Below, piece after piece: positions 36,134-44,128 of a stretch of DNA of 64,000 bases; within the stretch, counting starts at the first letter, position 1, and each line of letters begins with the position of its first letter. Both the position numbers and the translations under genes were made by a program. Origin of the DNA: Bifidobacterium breve (GTDB lineage: Bacteria > Actinomycetota > Acidimicrobiia > Acidimicrobiales > Acidimicrobilacustridaceae); contig CAMAQM010000001.1 in NCBI GenBank assembly GCA_945860545.1, positions 81,023 through 145,022 on the forward strand, given 5' to 3'. The notes under the pieces were generated by a model. The model was not told where the DNA came from. It ran no database searches and saw only the letters and a list, made by a program, of their open reading frames with translations.

Positions 36134-37477
36134 ATGGCCCGCGTCCGCACCGTCCACCGATGCCAGGAGTGCGGAGCCACGACCCCGCGCTGGCAGGGGC
36201 GCTGCCCGTCGTGCGAGGCGTGGAACACGCTCGTGGAGGAGATCGAGACCCCGGCGCCGGCTCCGGTGCTGTCGGGGCCGTGGGCGTCGTCCACGAGCGA
36301 GCCCGCCCTGCCCATCGCCGATGTTGACGTCAACGCCGTGCACGCCGTGCCGGTCGGGGTCCCCGAGGTGGATCGAGTGCTCGGCGGGGGGTTGGTGCCC
36401 GGGGCGGTGACGTTGTTGGGTGGCGAACCGGGGATCGGGAAGTCGACGCTGCTGTTGCAGGTTGCCGCTGGGGTGGCCGCCACCGGTCGACGGGTGCTGT
36501 ACGTCACCGCCGAGGAGTCCACCGCGCAGATCCGTGCCCGTGCCGAACGTCTCGGGGCGGTGGTCGACGACTTGTGGGTGGTGGCGGAAACCTCGGTGCC
36601 GCGCATTGCTGAACTGCTCGACGAGGTCGATCCCGCCGTCGTGCTCGTCGACTCGGTGCAGGCACTGGTGGTGCCCGAGTTGTCTTCAGCACCGGGGTCG
36701 GTGGCCCAGGTGCGCGAGTGCGCGTTCCGTCTCGTCACCGAGGCCCGTTCGCGTGGCGCGGCGACGGTGCTGGTCGGGCACGTCACCAAGGACGGTGCGC
36801 TGGCTGGGCCGAGGGTGCTCGAACACGTCGTGGACACGGTGTTGGCCTTCGAAGGTGACCGGCATGGAGGTCTGCGTCTGTTGCGGGCAACCAAGCACCG
36901 GTTCGGCTCCACCTCGGAGGTCGGGGTGTTCGAGATGGGCGAGGACGGTCTGCAGGCTGTGGCCGACCCGTCGGGCCGGTTCCTCCTCGACCGCCGCACC
37001 GGGGTGCCCGGGTCGGTTGTGGCGGCGGTGCTCGAGGGTCGTCGCCCGGTGTTGGTCGAGGTGCAGGCTCTCGTGGGTGATTCGAATCTGCCCCAGCCGC
37101 GTCGCACCGCCCAGGGAATCGATGGTGGACGGTTGGCGCTGTTGCTGGCCGTGCTCGACCGCCGGGTCGGGTTGCCGGGACTCGGCAAGGTCGACGTGCA
37201 CACGCTGGCTGTCGGCGGGGTTCGCCTTGGTGAACCAGGAGCCGATCTGGCGGTGGCGTTGGCGGTTGCGTCGGCGTTGTTGGATCGACCGGTGCCCGAT
37301 GACCTCGCCGTGTTCGGCGAGGTTGGTCTCACCGGCGAGGTTCGCCGCGTGGGCCGCGGTGAGGAGCGGGTGACCGAGGCGGAGCGTCTCGGGTTCACCA
37401 CAGTGCTTGGTCCCGCCGCACCTGCTCGGTCGGTGACGACGCTTGCCGAGGCCATCGAGGCCACCCTTCCCCGCTAA
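36134..37477 (+). CDS. radA: DNA repair protein RadA
   Basis: RecA-like branch-migration ATPase of 447 residues. A four-Cys zinc finger is at Cys10, Cys13, Cys24 and Cys27; Walker A GGEPGIGKSTLL and the RadA-specific loop KHRFG (usually KNRFG) are present. The C-terminal third, with GGVRLGEPGADLAVALA, is the Lon-protease-like scaffold domain. It precedes disA, a neighbour in many Gram-positives; RadA and DisA interact in Bacillus. Confidence 0.96.
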   Translation: MARVRTVHRCQECGATTPRWQGRCPSCEAWNTLVEEIETPAPAPVLSGPWASSTSEPALPIADVDVNAVHAVPVGVPEVDRVLGGGLVPGAVTLLGGEPGIGKSTLLLQVAAGVAATGRRVLYVTAEESTAQIRARAERLGAVVDDLWVVAETSVPRIAELLDEVDPAVVLVDSVQALVVPELSSAPGSVAQVRECAFRLVTEARSRGAATVLVGHVTKDGALAGPRVLEHVVDTVLAFEGDRHGGLRLLRATKHRFGSTSEVGVFEMGEDGLQAVADPSGRFLLDRRTGVPGSVVAAVLEGRRPVLVEVQALVGDSNLPQPRRTAQGIDGGRLALLLAVLDRRVGLPGLGKVDVHTLAVGGVRLGEPGADLAVALAVASALLDRPVPDDLAVFGEVGLTGEVRRVGRGEERVTEAERLGFTTVLGPAAPARSVTTLAEAIEATLPR

Positions 37478-37516
37478 ATCCACGGGAATCGGCGAGGGGA
37501 AGCGCACGTGAATTCT

Positions 37517-37533
37517 CCCCGGAGGCACCGGGG
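37517..37533 (+). repeat. Inverted repeat between radA and disA
   Basis: CCCCGG (37517-37522) and CCGGGG (37528-37533) are separated by AGGCA. It lies directly upstream of the disA -10 box, where the -35 would be, and could be a radA terminator stem or a disA operator. Confidence 0.35.
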
Positions 37534-37543
37534 TGTGCACGGG

Positions 37544-37549
37544 TAGACT
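37544..37549 (+). promoter_or_regulatory. -10 box, leaderless disA
   Basis: TAGACT ends 6 nt before the ATG at 37556 and matches four of six consensus bases. Confidence 0.5.
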
Positions 37550-37555
37550 TCTCCG

Positions 37556-38629
37556 ATGGAGCGCAGCCGTAGCCCTGAATTGCTTGATGCTCTTCGCATC
37601 GTGGCACCGGGTCGGCCGCTGCGCGAAGGCCTCGACCGGATCCCTCAGGCGTCGATGGGGGCATTGATCGTCATCGGTGACGGACCTGAGGTCCTCAACA
37701 TCTGTTCAGGCGGGTTCCTGTTGGACGCCGCCTACTCGCCCCAGCGACTGTCCGAACTCGCCAAGATGGATGGCGCCATCATCCTGGCGTCCGACGCCAG
37801 TCGGATCGCCAGGGCCAACGTGCACCTGGTGCCGAATCCGAACGTGCCGACGTCAGAGACCGGGACGCGTCACCGGACCGCCGAACGGGTGGCCCGTTCG
37901 CTGGGGGTGCCGGTGGTGGCCGTGTCGGAGGACATGGCGGTACTCACGGTGTACGTCGGTGACTCCAAGAAGCCCCTTGAGCCCATCCCGCGCCTGTTGA
38001 GTCGGGCGAACACGGCGTTGCAGACCCTTGAGCGGTACAAGACCCGTCTTGATTCGACCAGTGCGGATCTGTCCACGGCGGAACTCGAGGACGTGGTGAC
38101 GGTGCGTGACGTGGTGACCATGTTGCAGATCACCGAGATCGTCCTGCGCATCGCCGCAGAGATCGAATTCGACCTCGTCGAGCTCGGCACCGACGGTCGA
38201 CTCGTGGCACTCCAGCTCGAGGAGATCATCGTCGGGGTGGAGGACGAGCGTCGTCTCGTGGTGCGCGACTACTTCCACGGCGACGGCGGCTGGGATCTCG
38301 AAGCGGCCATGACGGGTCTGCGGGAACTCGAGACCGAGGATCTGCTCGACCTCAAGTTGGTGGCCGACGTGTTGCACCTTGAGGTGAGTGCAGCGGATCT
38401 CGAGGCGGCACTCGAACCGAAGGGTTACCGCCTGTTGGCCCGGATTCCCCGGTTGCCCGACAGCATCGTGAGCAACATCGTCGAGTCGTTTGGGTCGTTG
38501 CCTCGCATCCTGCGGGCCAACGTGGCCGATCTCGACGAGGTGGAAGGGGTGGGGGCGACCCGTGCCCGGGCCATCAAGGACGGGCTGTCCAAGCTCACCT
38601 CATCGTCGATTCTCGACCGCTACACCTGA
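37556..38629 (+). CDS. disA: Diadenylate cyclase DisA
   Basis: Octameric enzyme of 357 residues that makes c-di-AMP from two ATP and scans DNA for branched structures. The DAC domain carries DGA (72-74) and RHRTAE (105-110), both catalytic. A helical spine follows and the C-terminal helix-hairpin-helix domain reads ILRANVADLDEVEGVGATRARAI. It has its own leaderless promoter although it lies 78 bases after radA. Confidence 0.96.
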   Translation: MERSRSPELLDALRIVAPGRPLREGLDRIPQASMGALIVIGDGPEVLNICSGGFLLDAAYSPQRLSELAKMDGAIILASDASRIARANVHLVPNPNVPTSETGTRHRTAERVARSLGVPVVAVSEDMAVLTVYVGDSKKPLEPIPRLLSRANTALQTLERYKTRLDSTSADLSTAELEDVVTVRDVVTMLQITEIVLRIAAEIEFDLVELGTDGRLVALQLEEIIVGVEDERRLVVRDYFHGDGGWDLEAAMTGLRELETEDLLDLKLVADVLHLEVSAADLEAALEPKGYRLLARIPRLPDSIVSNIVESFGSLPRILRANVADLDEVEGVGATRARAIKDGLSKLTSSSILDRYT

Positions 38630-38704
38630 TCGGTGGGTCGGTCATGCGACCGATGTCACGTCAGGGGCCTGTCACATTGCCGTCACCAGCGTGAGGGTGG
38701 CGAG

Positions 38705-38710
38705 TAGAAC
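38705..38710 (+). promoter_or_regulatory. -10 box, leaderless dienelactone hydrolase gene
   Basis: TAGAAC ends 6 nt before GTG 38717 and matches T1, A2, A4 and A5. Confidence 0.4.
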
Positions 38711-38716
38711 GAGGCG

Positions 38717-39382
38717 GTGCGCGTCACCCTGCCTTCGGGCACACCAGCCGAACTGGCCGTCCCCGAGGGTGCCGACCCTGCCGGGGTCCCCTCGGGCGGG
38801 TTGGTGCTGCTCCCCGACATCATGGGGCTGCGGCCGCTCTTCGACGGCCACGCCCAACGTCTCGCCGACGCGCTGGGTTGGACGGTGTGCGTCCCCGAAC
38901 CGTGGCCCGGTCGTGAGGACCTGCCTCTCGCCGCCCGGCTCGACTCGGTGGGCAGTCTCGACGACGCGGCGGTGATCGCCGACGCCGCAGCGGCCGCCGA
39001 TCGCACCGGTGCTGCGTCGGTGGCGGTGCTCGGGTTCTGCATGGGCGGCATGTACGCCCTCAAGGCGGCCGCCTCGGGCCGGTTCGACAAGGCGGTGTCG
39101 TTCTACGGGATGATCCGGGTGCCCGAGAACTGGGAGAGTCCGACCCAAGCCCAGCCTCTCGACTTGCTCGCCGGTGCCCACTGCCCGGTGCTCGCCATCA
39201 TTGGGGGTGCGGACCCGTGGACCCCCGTTGACGACGTGGCGGCCCTCAAGGCGACCGGTGCCGAAGTGGTGGTGTACTCCGACGCCGAGCACGGGTTCGT
39301 TCACGACCCCGAGCGTCCGGCCCACCGAGCCGACGACGCATCCGATGCCTGGCGGAGAGTCCTCGGTTTCCTCGGGGTTTGA
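38717..39382 (+). CDS. Dienelactone hydrolase family protein
   Basis: 221-residue alpha/beta hydrolase with a cysteine nucleophile, Cys108 in LGFCMGGMYAL, the acid in IGGADPWTP and the His in AEHGFVHDPERPAHR. These are the dienelactone hydrolase marks; the family also includes general carboxymethylenebutenolidases. No other aromatic-degradation gene is nearby, so the natural substrate is open. Confidence 0.9.
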   Translation: MRVTLPSGTPAELAVPEGADPAGVPSGGLVLLPDIMGLRPLFDGHAQRLADALGWTVCVPEPWPGREDLPLAARLDSVGSLDDAAVIADAAAAADRTGAASVAVLGFCMGGMYALKAAASGRFDKAVSFYGMIRVPENWESPTQAQPLDLLAGAHCPVLAIIGGADPWTPVDDVAALKATGAEVVVYSDAEHGFVHDPERPAHRADDASDAWRRVLGFLGV

Positions 39383-39391
39383 GGTCGGCCC

Positions 39392-40051
39392 CTAGCGGGA
39401 ACGCCGCTCCATCTGGTCGCGGTCGGTGATGCGATAGCGACGGTCCGACTGTTCGATCCAGCCGAGCCGCACGAACGACGAGATGGCCTTGTTGACGCGT
39501 TCGCGCGACGCACCGATCATGCCGGCGAGTTCCTCCTGGGTGATGGGGAGGACGAACTCGTCCTCCCCCGACGACAGTTCGAGGAGACGTTTGGCGGTGC
39601 GACCGGTCACGTCGAGGAACACCGAGTCGGCGAGTGCCTCGTCGGTGGCGCGCAACCGCTGGGCCAACAGGCCCACCACCTGCCACAACAACTCGGGGTG
39701 TGCGTCGTAGATCTCCCGCAGGGCGGTGTAGGGGATGTGCACCACCTCGGACGGTTCGAGGGCCCGGGCCGCAGCGGAACGGGGTCGTCCGTCGAACAAC
39801 GGCAACTCCCCGAACAGGTCGCCGCCCTCCATGAGCGCCACCATGGACTCGCGTCCGTCGGCGGCGGTGTTGAGAATGGCGACCCGACCGTTGAGCACGA
39901 CGAACAGGGCGTCAGGTTCGTCGTTGTGGTTGAACAACAGGTCACCGCGAGTGAGCTTCACCGGCCGGGCCTGTGCGGCCACCGCGTCGAGCTGGTCGGC
40001 AGGGAGGCTCCCGAGGAGCTCGACTTGGCGAAGGGTTTCGGCGTCGATCAC
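39392..40051 (-). CDS. Crp/Fnr-family transcription regulator
   Basis: 219-residue regulator with a cyclic-nucleotide-type beta roll (GDLLFNHNDEPDALFVVLNGRVAI and GGDLFGELPLFDGRPRSAAARAL) and a C-terminal winged helix (TQEELAGMIGASRERVNKAISSFVRLGWI). The phosphate-binding cassette is close to that of cAMP-binding Crp proteins. The GTG at 40051 is chosen because TACCAT lies exactly 6 nt upstream; an in-frame start at 40153 would add 34 Pro/Arg-rich residues. Divergent from carD. Confidence 0.92.
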   Translation of the reverse strand: MIDAETLRQVELLGSLPADQLDAVAAQARPVKLTRGDLLFNHNDEPDALFVVLNGRVAILNTAADGRESMVALMEGGDLFGELPLFDGRPRSAAARALEPSEVVHIPYTALREIYDAHPELLWQVVGLLAQRLRATDEALADSVFLDVTGRTAKRLLELSSGEDEFVLPITQEELAGMIGASRERVNKAISSFVRLGWIEQSDRRYRITDRDQMERRSR

Positions 40052-40057
40052 AAGGTC

Positions 40058-40063
40058 ATGGTA
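40058..40063 (-). promoter_or_regulatory. -10 box, leaderless crp-like gene
   Basis: TACCAT on the minus strand, 6 nt before GTG 40051, matching T1, A2, A5 and T6. Confidence 0.5.
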
Positions 40064-40137
40064 CCGGCGGATCGGTGGAGGACACGCCCGAATCGGGGCC
40101 GTGGGAACCCGCCGTCGGGACGAGGACGCGTCGCTGG

Positions 40138-40143
40138 TATCCT
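40138..40143 (+). promoter_or_regulatory. carD extended -10 box
   Basis: TGGTATCCT is an extended -10 (TGn-TAnnnT). The leader of about 68 nt carries AGGAGAG before the carD ATG. Confidence 0.45.
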
Positions 40144-40217
40144 GTGGGTCCACCCGTGGCGTCCGTCGCCGGGTCTATCCGTTCCCACCAGTTCCTCCAA
40201 GCCGTCCCAGGAGAGTC

Positions 40218-40700
40218 ATGCCTTTCGACGTCGGCGACAACGTCGTCTACCCCCATCACGGTGCCGCAGTCATCGAGCAGCGCAAGATGCTCACCTCACC
40301 GACCGGTGAGAAGCGCGAGTACCTGATCCTTCAGCTCGCCTACAGCGACCTGACCCTCATGGTGCCCTCCGACAACACCGACGAGGTGGGGTTGCGCGAG
40401 GTCATCAACGACGAAGAGGTCGAGGAGGTGTTCGCCGTTCTTCGCAAGAAGGAGGCGCGCATGCCCACCAACTGGTCCCGACGGTTCAAGAACCACGTCG
40501 AGAAGCTTAAGTCTGGTGACATCTACCAGGTCGCCGAGGTGGTGCGGAACCTCACCATCCGTGACAAGGACAAAGGTCTGTCCGCCGGTGAGAAGCGCAT
40601 GTTGATCAAGGCCCGCCAGATTCTCGTCTCGGAACTCACCTTCGCCATCAATGTGAGCGAGGAGGAGGCCGAGGCCCGGCTGGACCAGGAACTCAGCTGA
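40218..40700 (+). CDS. carD: CarD-family RNA polymerase-binding regulator
   Basis: 160-residue essential transcription factor that stabilises open promoter complexes by binding the RNA polymerase beta subunit. The N-terminal Tudor-like domain (FDVGDNVVYPHHGAAVIE ... ILQLAYSDLTLMVP) and the C-terminal DNA-binding helices (EARMPTNWSRRFKNHVEKLKSGD) are complete. It is followed by ispD and ispF, the same order as in mycobacteria. Confidence 0.96.
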   Translation: MPFDVGDNVVYPHHGAAVIEQRKMLTSPTGEKREYLILQLAYSDLTLMVPSDNTDEVGLREVINDEEVEEVFAVLRKKEARMPTNWSRRFKNHVEKLKSGDIYQVAEVVRNLTIRDKDKGLSAGEKRMLIKARQILVSELTFAINVSEEEAEARLDQELS

Positions 40701-41380
40701 GCGACCGGTCACGTCCGGCGGTCTGGGCCGTGGTGGTCGCCGCCGGCCAAGGGTCACGTTTCGGTTCTGACGTTCCCAAACAGTTCCTCGAGGTCGCTGG
40801 TCGGCGGGTCGTCGACTGGTCGGTGGCCGCGGCGGCGCCGGTGGCCTCCGCCACCGTTCTCGTGGTCCCCCCCGGTCACGCCGAGATGTCGTCTCACTCT
40901 GCGGGTCTGCGGATCGTCGAGGGCGCCGACACCCGTTCGGGGTCGGTGCGAAGCGGGCTCGCCGCACTCGACGGTCTCGCCGATGACAGCGACGTGGTGG
41001 TGGTCCACGACGCCGCCCGTCCTCTTGCCTCAACGGCACTGTTCGACGCCGTCATCGACGCCGTGGTGGCGGGGGCGGACGCTGCGGTGCCGGCGGTCGC
41101 GGTGGCTGACACGCTCAAGCGGGTCGACGTCGACGGCCGGGTGGTGGAGACGGTGGACCGCGACGGACTGGTGTGGGTCCAGACTCCCCAGGCGTTCCGC
41201 TGCGGGGTGCTTCGCGCCGCGCATCGTGGCGCACCGGAGGCCACCGATGACGCCGGGTTGGTCGAGGCCGGCGGCGGTGTCGTGGTGGTGGTTCCCGGCG
41301 AGTCGGCCAACCGCAAGGTCACCGTGGCCGGAGATCTCGACGTTGTCGGCGAGGTGCTTCGAGCGGGGGTTCGACCATGA
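40697..41380 (+). CDS. ispD: 2-C-methyl-D-erythritol 4-phosphate cytidylyltransferase
   Basis: MEP-pathway enzyme that makes CDP-ME. The nucleotide loop VVVAAGQGSRFGSDVPKQFL, HDAARPL and TPQAFRCGVL are typical. The first ATG/GTG in frame is at 40730 and would start inside the first beta strand (MVVAAGQG). Starting at CTG 40697 (CTGA overlapping the carD stop) gives LSDRSRPAVWAVVVAAG, a normal N-terminus and 227 residues, so I chose it, with doubt. It overlaps ispF by ATGA. Confidence 0.88.
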   Translation: MSDRSRPAVWAVVVAAGQGSRFGSDVPKQFLEVAGRRVVDWSVAAAAPVASATVLVVPPGHAEMSSHSAGLRIVEGADTRSGSVRSGLAALDGLADDSDVVVVHDAARPLASTALFDAVIDAVVAGADAAVPAVAVADTLKRVDVDGRVVETVDRDGLVWVQTPQAFRCGVLRAAHRGAPEATDDAGLVEAGGGVVVVVPGESANRKVTVAGDLDVVGEVLRAGVRP

Positions 41381-41862
41381 GCGACCCGATGGATCTGCGT
41401 GTCGGCCACGGGTTCGACGTGCATCGGTTCTCCACCGACCCCGGGCGGGTGTTGGTGCTCGGCGGTGTGGTGTTCGACGGCGAACCCGGCCTCGTTGGTC
41501 ACAGTGACGCTGACGCCGTGGCTCACGCCTGTGCCGACGCCTTGTTGGGTGCCGCGGGTCTCGGCGACATTGGGGAGCATTTTCCCGACACTGACCCGGC
41601 GTGGGCGGGAGCGGACTCGATGGCGTTGTTGGCCGAGGTGGTGAGGATGCTCGCCGATGCCGGTTGGCGGGTCGTGAACGTGGACTGCTCGGTGGTGTGT
41701 GAACGTCCTCGCATCGCCCCGCAGCGTGCTGCGATGGTGGAGCGGTTGTCCGCGGTCGTTGGTGCACCGGTGGGAGTGAAGGGCAACCGGGCCGAGAAGC
41801 TCGGTGCCATTGGTCGAAACGAGGGAGTCGTGGTGATGGCAGTGGCGTTGGTGACGCGATGA
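41377..41862 (+). CDS. ispF: 2-C-methyl-D-erythritol 2,4-cyclodiphosphate synthase
   Basis: Trimeric zinc enzyme of the MEP isoprenoid pathway, 161 residues. Zinc ligands are Asp14, His16 (HGFDVHRF) and His42 (GHSDADAVAHACADALLGA); FPDTDPAWAGADS binds the diphosphate and ENxGVV-like GRNEGVVVMAVAL ends the protein. Both ends overlap neighbours by four bases, so ispD, ispF and the methyltransferase are translated together. Confidence 0.96.
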   Translation: MSDPMDLRVGHGFDVHRFSTDPGRVLVLGGVVFDGEPGLVGHSDADAVAHACADALLGAAGLGDIGEHFPDTDPAWAGADSMALLAEVVRMLADAGWRVVNVDCSVVCERPRIAPQRAAMVERLSAVVGAPVGVKGNRAEKLGAIGRNEGVVVMAVALVTR

Positions 41863-42911
41863 CGGGCCGCCCAGCGAAGGGTCGTGGGACGCCGCGCCGG
41901 CCGGGCCCGGCCAAGTCGGCCCCGGCCAAGTCAGGTCGTGCCACACCGGGCCGGGCCACACCGGGTCGCGGTTCGGGCGGCAAGCCGGCTGCGGCCAAGG
42001 GTCGTGGCGGGCGCCCCACCGCTGCACGAGGCAACCCCAACCCGACGGGTCGCCGCAGTGGCGGTCGCGCCGGCACCCCCACACCTGAGCGTCGACGTTC
42101 TGCGCCGCGTGATCTCGGTGGGGAGCAGGTTGAGGGGCGTCAGGCGGTGCGAGAGTTGTTGCTCGCCGGTCGTCGTCGGGTGCGCGAGGTGTTGGTGGCC
42201 GAACGACGGGCGACCGACGAGGGTCGCGACGACGTGGCGGAGGCCGCGCTGGCCAACGACGACATCGCCGAGTTGGCCCGCGACCTGCGGGTGCCGGTGC
42301 GGGCGGTGAGTCGGGGACGACTGGCGTCGATGGCCCGCAGCGAGGCACCCCAAGGCGTTCTCGCTCTCGCCGACGCGCTCGAACCGGTTGACCTCGACCA
42401 ACTCGCTTCCGTGGACGCCAACGGCCGCGTGCCGTTCCTTGTGGCCGTGGATGGGGTGACCGACCCCGGCAACCTCGGAGCGTTGCTCCGTGCCGCCGAG
42501 TGTGCCGGGGCGACCGGGGTGGTGCTTCCCCGTCACCGGGCCGTGCACATCACTCCCACGGTGGCCAAAGCCGCCGCCGGTGCCGTCGAGCACCTCCCCA
42601 TGGCGCTTGTCGGTGGGTTGCCGGCCGCGCTTGGTGAACTGTCGAAACTCGGGGTGTGGAGCGTCGGTCTTGACGCCACGGCCGACCAGCGGGTGTGGGA
42701 TCTGTCGATCGCCGCCGACCCGGTGGTGTTGGTCCTCGGTGCGGAGGGGGCGGGCCTGTCCCGGCTGGTGCGTCAACGCTGTGACCAGTTGGCTTCCATC
42801 CCCCAGGTCGGCAACCTGGCGTCGCTGAACGTGGCGACCGCTGCGGCGGTGGCGTGTTTCGAGGTGGCCCGGCACCGATTGGCGGGTTCCGGGGACGCTG
42901 GGGGGGACTGA
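41859..42911 (+). CDS. rlmB: TrmH/RlmB-type 2'-O-ribose rRNA methyltransferase with basic N-terminal extension
   Basis: SPOUT methyltransferase of 350 residues that probably modifies G2251-equivalent of 23S rRNA. Residues 1-85 are a Pro/Ala/Gly/Lys/Arg-rich unstructured extension with short repeats such as GRATPGRATPGRG. The substrate-binding domain begins at EQVEGRQAVRELL, and the knotted domain has DPGNLGALLRAAE, LVLGAEGAGLSRLVR and SLNVATAAAVACFE. Many Actinomycetota have cysS between ispF and this gene; it is absent here. Confidence 0.92.
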   Translation: MTGRPAKGRGTPRRPGPAKSAPAKSGRATPGRATPGRGSGGKPAAAKGRGGRPTAARGNPNPTGRRSGGRAGTPTPERRRSAPRDLGGEQVEGRQAVRELLLAGRRRVREVLVAERRATDEGRDDVAEAALANDDIAELARDLRVPVRAVSRGRLASMARSEAPQGVLALADALEPVDLDQLASVDANGRVPFLVAVDGVTDPGNLGALLRAAECAGATGVVLPRHRAVHITPTVAKAAAGAVEHLPMALVGGLPAALGELSKLGVWSVGLDATADQRVWDLSIAADPVVLVLGAEGAGLSRLVRQRCDQLASIPQVGNLASLNVATAAAVACFEVARHRLAGSGDAGGD

Positions 42912-42913
42912 GC

Positions 42914-44128
42914 GTGGGCGCCGGGCACAGCCACGGGGGGTCGTCTCAACTGGTGGTGCCATCGCAGGTGAGCCGGTGGCTGACCGCGGTGGCCGCCGTG
43001 ATCGGTCTGGTGGCGGTGATCGGCATGGTGGTGCTGTGGCCGTCGGGTGATGTGCAGTCGTCGATCGCCAACGTCAGTTCCACGTTTGTCGACGGCCGCA
43101 TCGTGGCCGCCGAGGAGGTGCCGTGCCCCGGCGAGCAGGCCGAGGGGGCGCCGCAACTGTTGTGCGCCGAACTCGACGTCGAGGTGCTCGAAGGCGACGA
43201 CGCCGGGTTGCTGGTGCCCCTCGACGTGTACGACGCCGCTTCGGCGGACCTGTCGGTGGGTGACGTCATCGTGCTCGAGTACGACGAGGCGTCCCCGGCG
43301 GGGTTCCAGTATCGCTTCAGTGACCGTGAGCGCAGTACCCCGATGGTGGCGCTCGTGGTGCTGTTCGCCGTGGTGGTGGTGCTGTTGGGGCGCTGGCGTG
43401 GACTCGCGGCGTTGGTCGGGCTCGGGATGAGTCTCGGGGTGCTGTTGGTGTTCACGGTGCCGGCGCTCATTGAGGGGTCGGACCCGTTGTCGGTGGCGTT
43501 GGTGTCGGCCACGGTCATCGCCTTCGCCGGGGTGTATCTGGCTCACGGGTTCAACTCCATGAGCACTGTGGCGTTGTTGGGCACCCTCGGGGCGCTGGCC
43601 GTCACGGCGCTGTTGGCACTGGTGTTCGTGGGGGCGGCGGCGATCACCGGGTTGGCGTCGGAGGAGGCGGTGTACCTGCAGTTGGGCCCGGTGCGCCTCG
43701 GCCTTGCGGGTCTGGTACTCGCCGGCATCGTGATCGGTGCGCTCGGGGCCATTGACGACATGACCGTCACCCAGGCGTCGGCGGTGTGGGAGTTGCGGGC
43801 CACGGGTGGGCGCACCTCCCCAATGGCGTTGTACCGCTCGGGGATCCGCATCGGTCGTGACCACGTGGCGTCGACGGTGAACACGTTGGTGCTCGCCTAT
43901 GCCGGGGCGTCGATGCCACTGCTGTTGTTTTTCAGTCTGTCGAACCAGTCGTGGCTGGTGGTGGCCAACGGTGAACTCGTCGCCACCGAGATCGTCCGCA
44001 CGCTGGTCGGAAGCATCGGCCTTGTGGCCAGTGTGCCGCTCACCACCGCGCTCGCTGCGTGGGTTGCCCATCGTGCTTCGGACGCCGGTGGCGACGATCA
44101 CGATCACGTCGAGGAACACGACGGTTGA
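42914..44128 (+). CDS. YibE/F-family membrane protein
   Basis: 404-residue integral membrane protein of the YibE/F family. It has one N-terminal span, an extracytoplasmic beta-rich domain of about 120 residues (VDGRIVAAEEVPCPG ... DLSVGDVIVLEYD), and then about seven spans with GAIDDMTVTQASAVWEL, a family hallmark. Both ends are short and His-rich (GHSHGGS, DDHDHVEEHDG). The function of the family is not known. It begins 2 nt after rlmB and overlaps the next start by TTGA, so it belongs to the downstream glycan operon or bridges the two. Confidence 0.85.
   Translation: MGAGHSHGGSSQLVVPSQVSRWLTAVAAVIGLVAVIGMVVLWPSGDVQSSIANVSSTFVDGRIVAAEEVPCPGEQAEGAPQLLCAELDVEVLEGDDAGLLVPLDVYDAASADLSVGDVIVLEYDEASPAGFQYRFSDRERSTPMVALVVLFAVVVVLLGRWRGLAALVGLGMSLGVLLVFTVPALIEGSDPLSVALVSATVIAFAGVYLAHGFNSMSTVALLGTLGALAVTALLALVFVGAAAITGLASEEAVYLQLGPVRLGLAGLVLAGIVIGALGAIDDMTVTQASAVWELRATGGRTSPMALYRSGIRIGRDHVASTVNTLVLAYAGASMPLLLFFSLSNQSWLVVANGELVATEIVRTLVGSIGLVASVPLTTALAAWVAHRASDAGGDDHDHVEEHDG

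Noticed and set aside
40052..40153. 34-residue extension of the Crp-like regulator
   Set aside because: Pro/Arg-rich, unlike the family, and it would cover the TACCAT box placed exactly 6 nt before GTG 40051.
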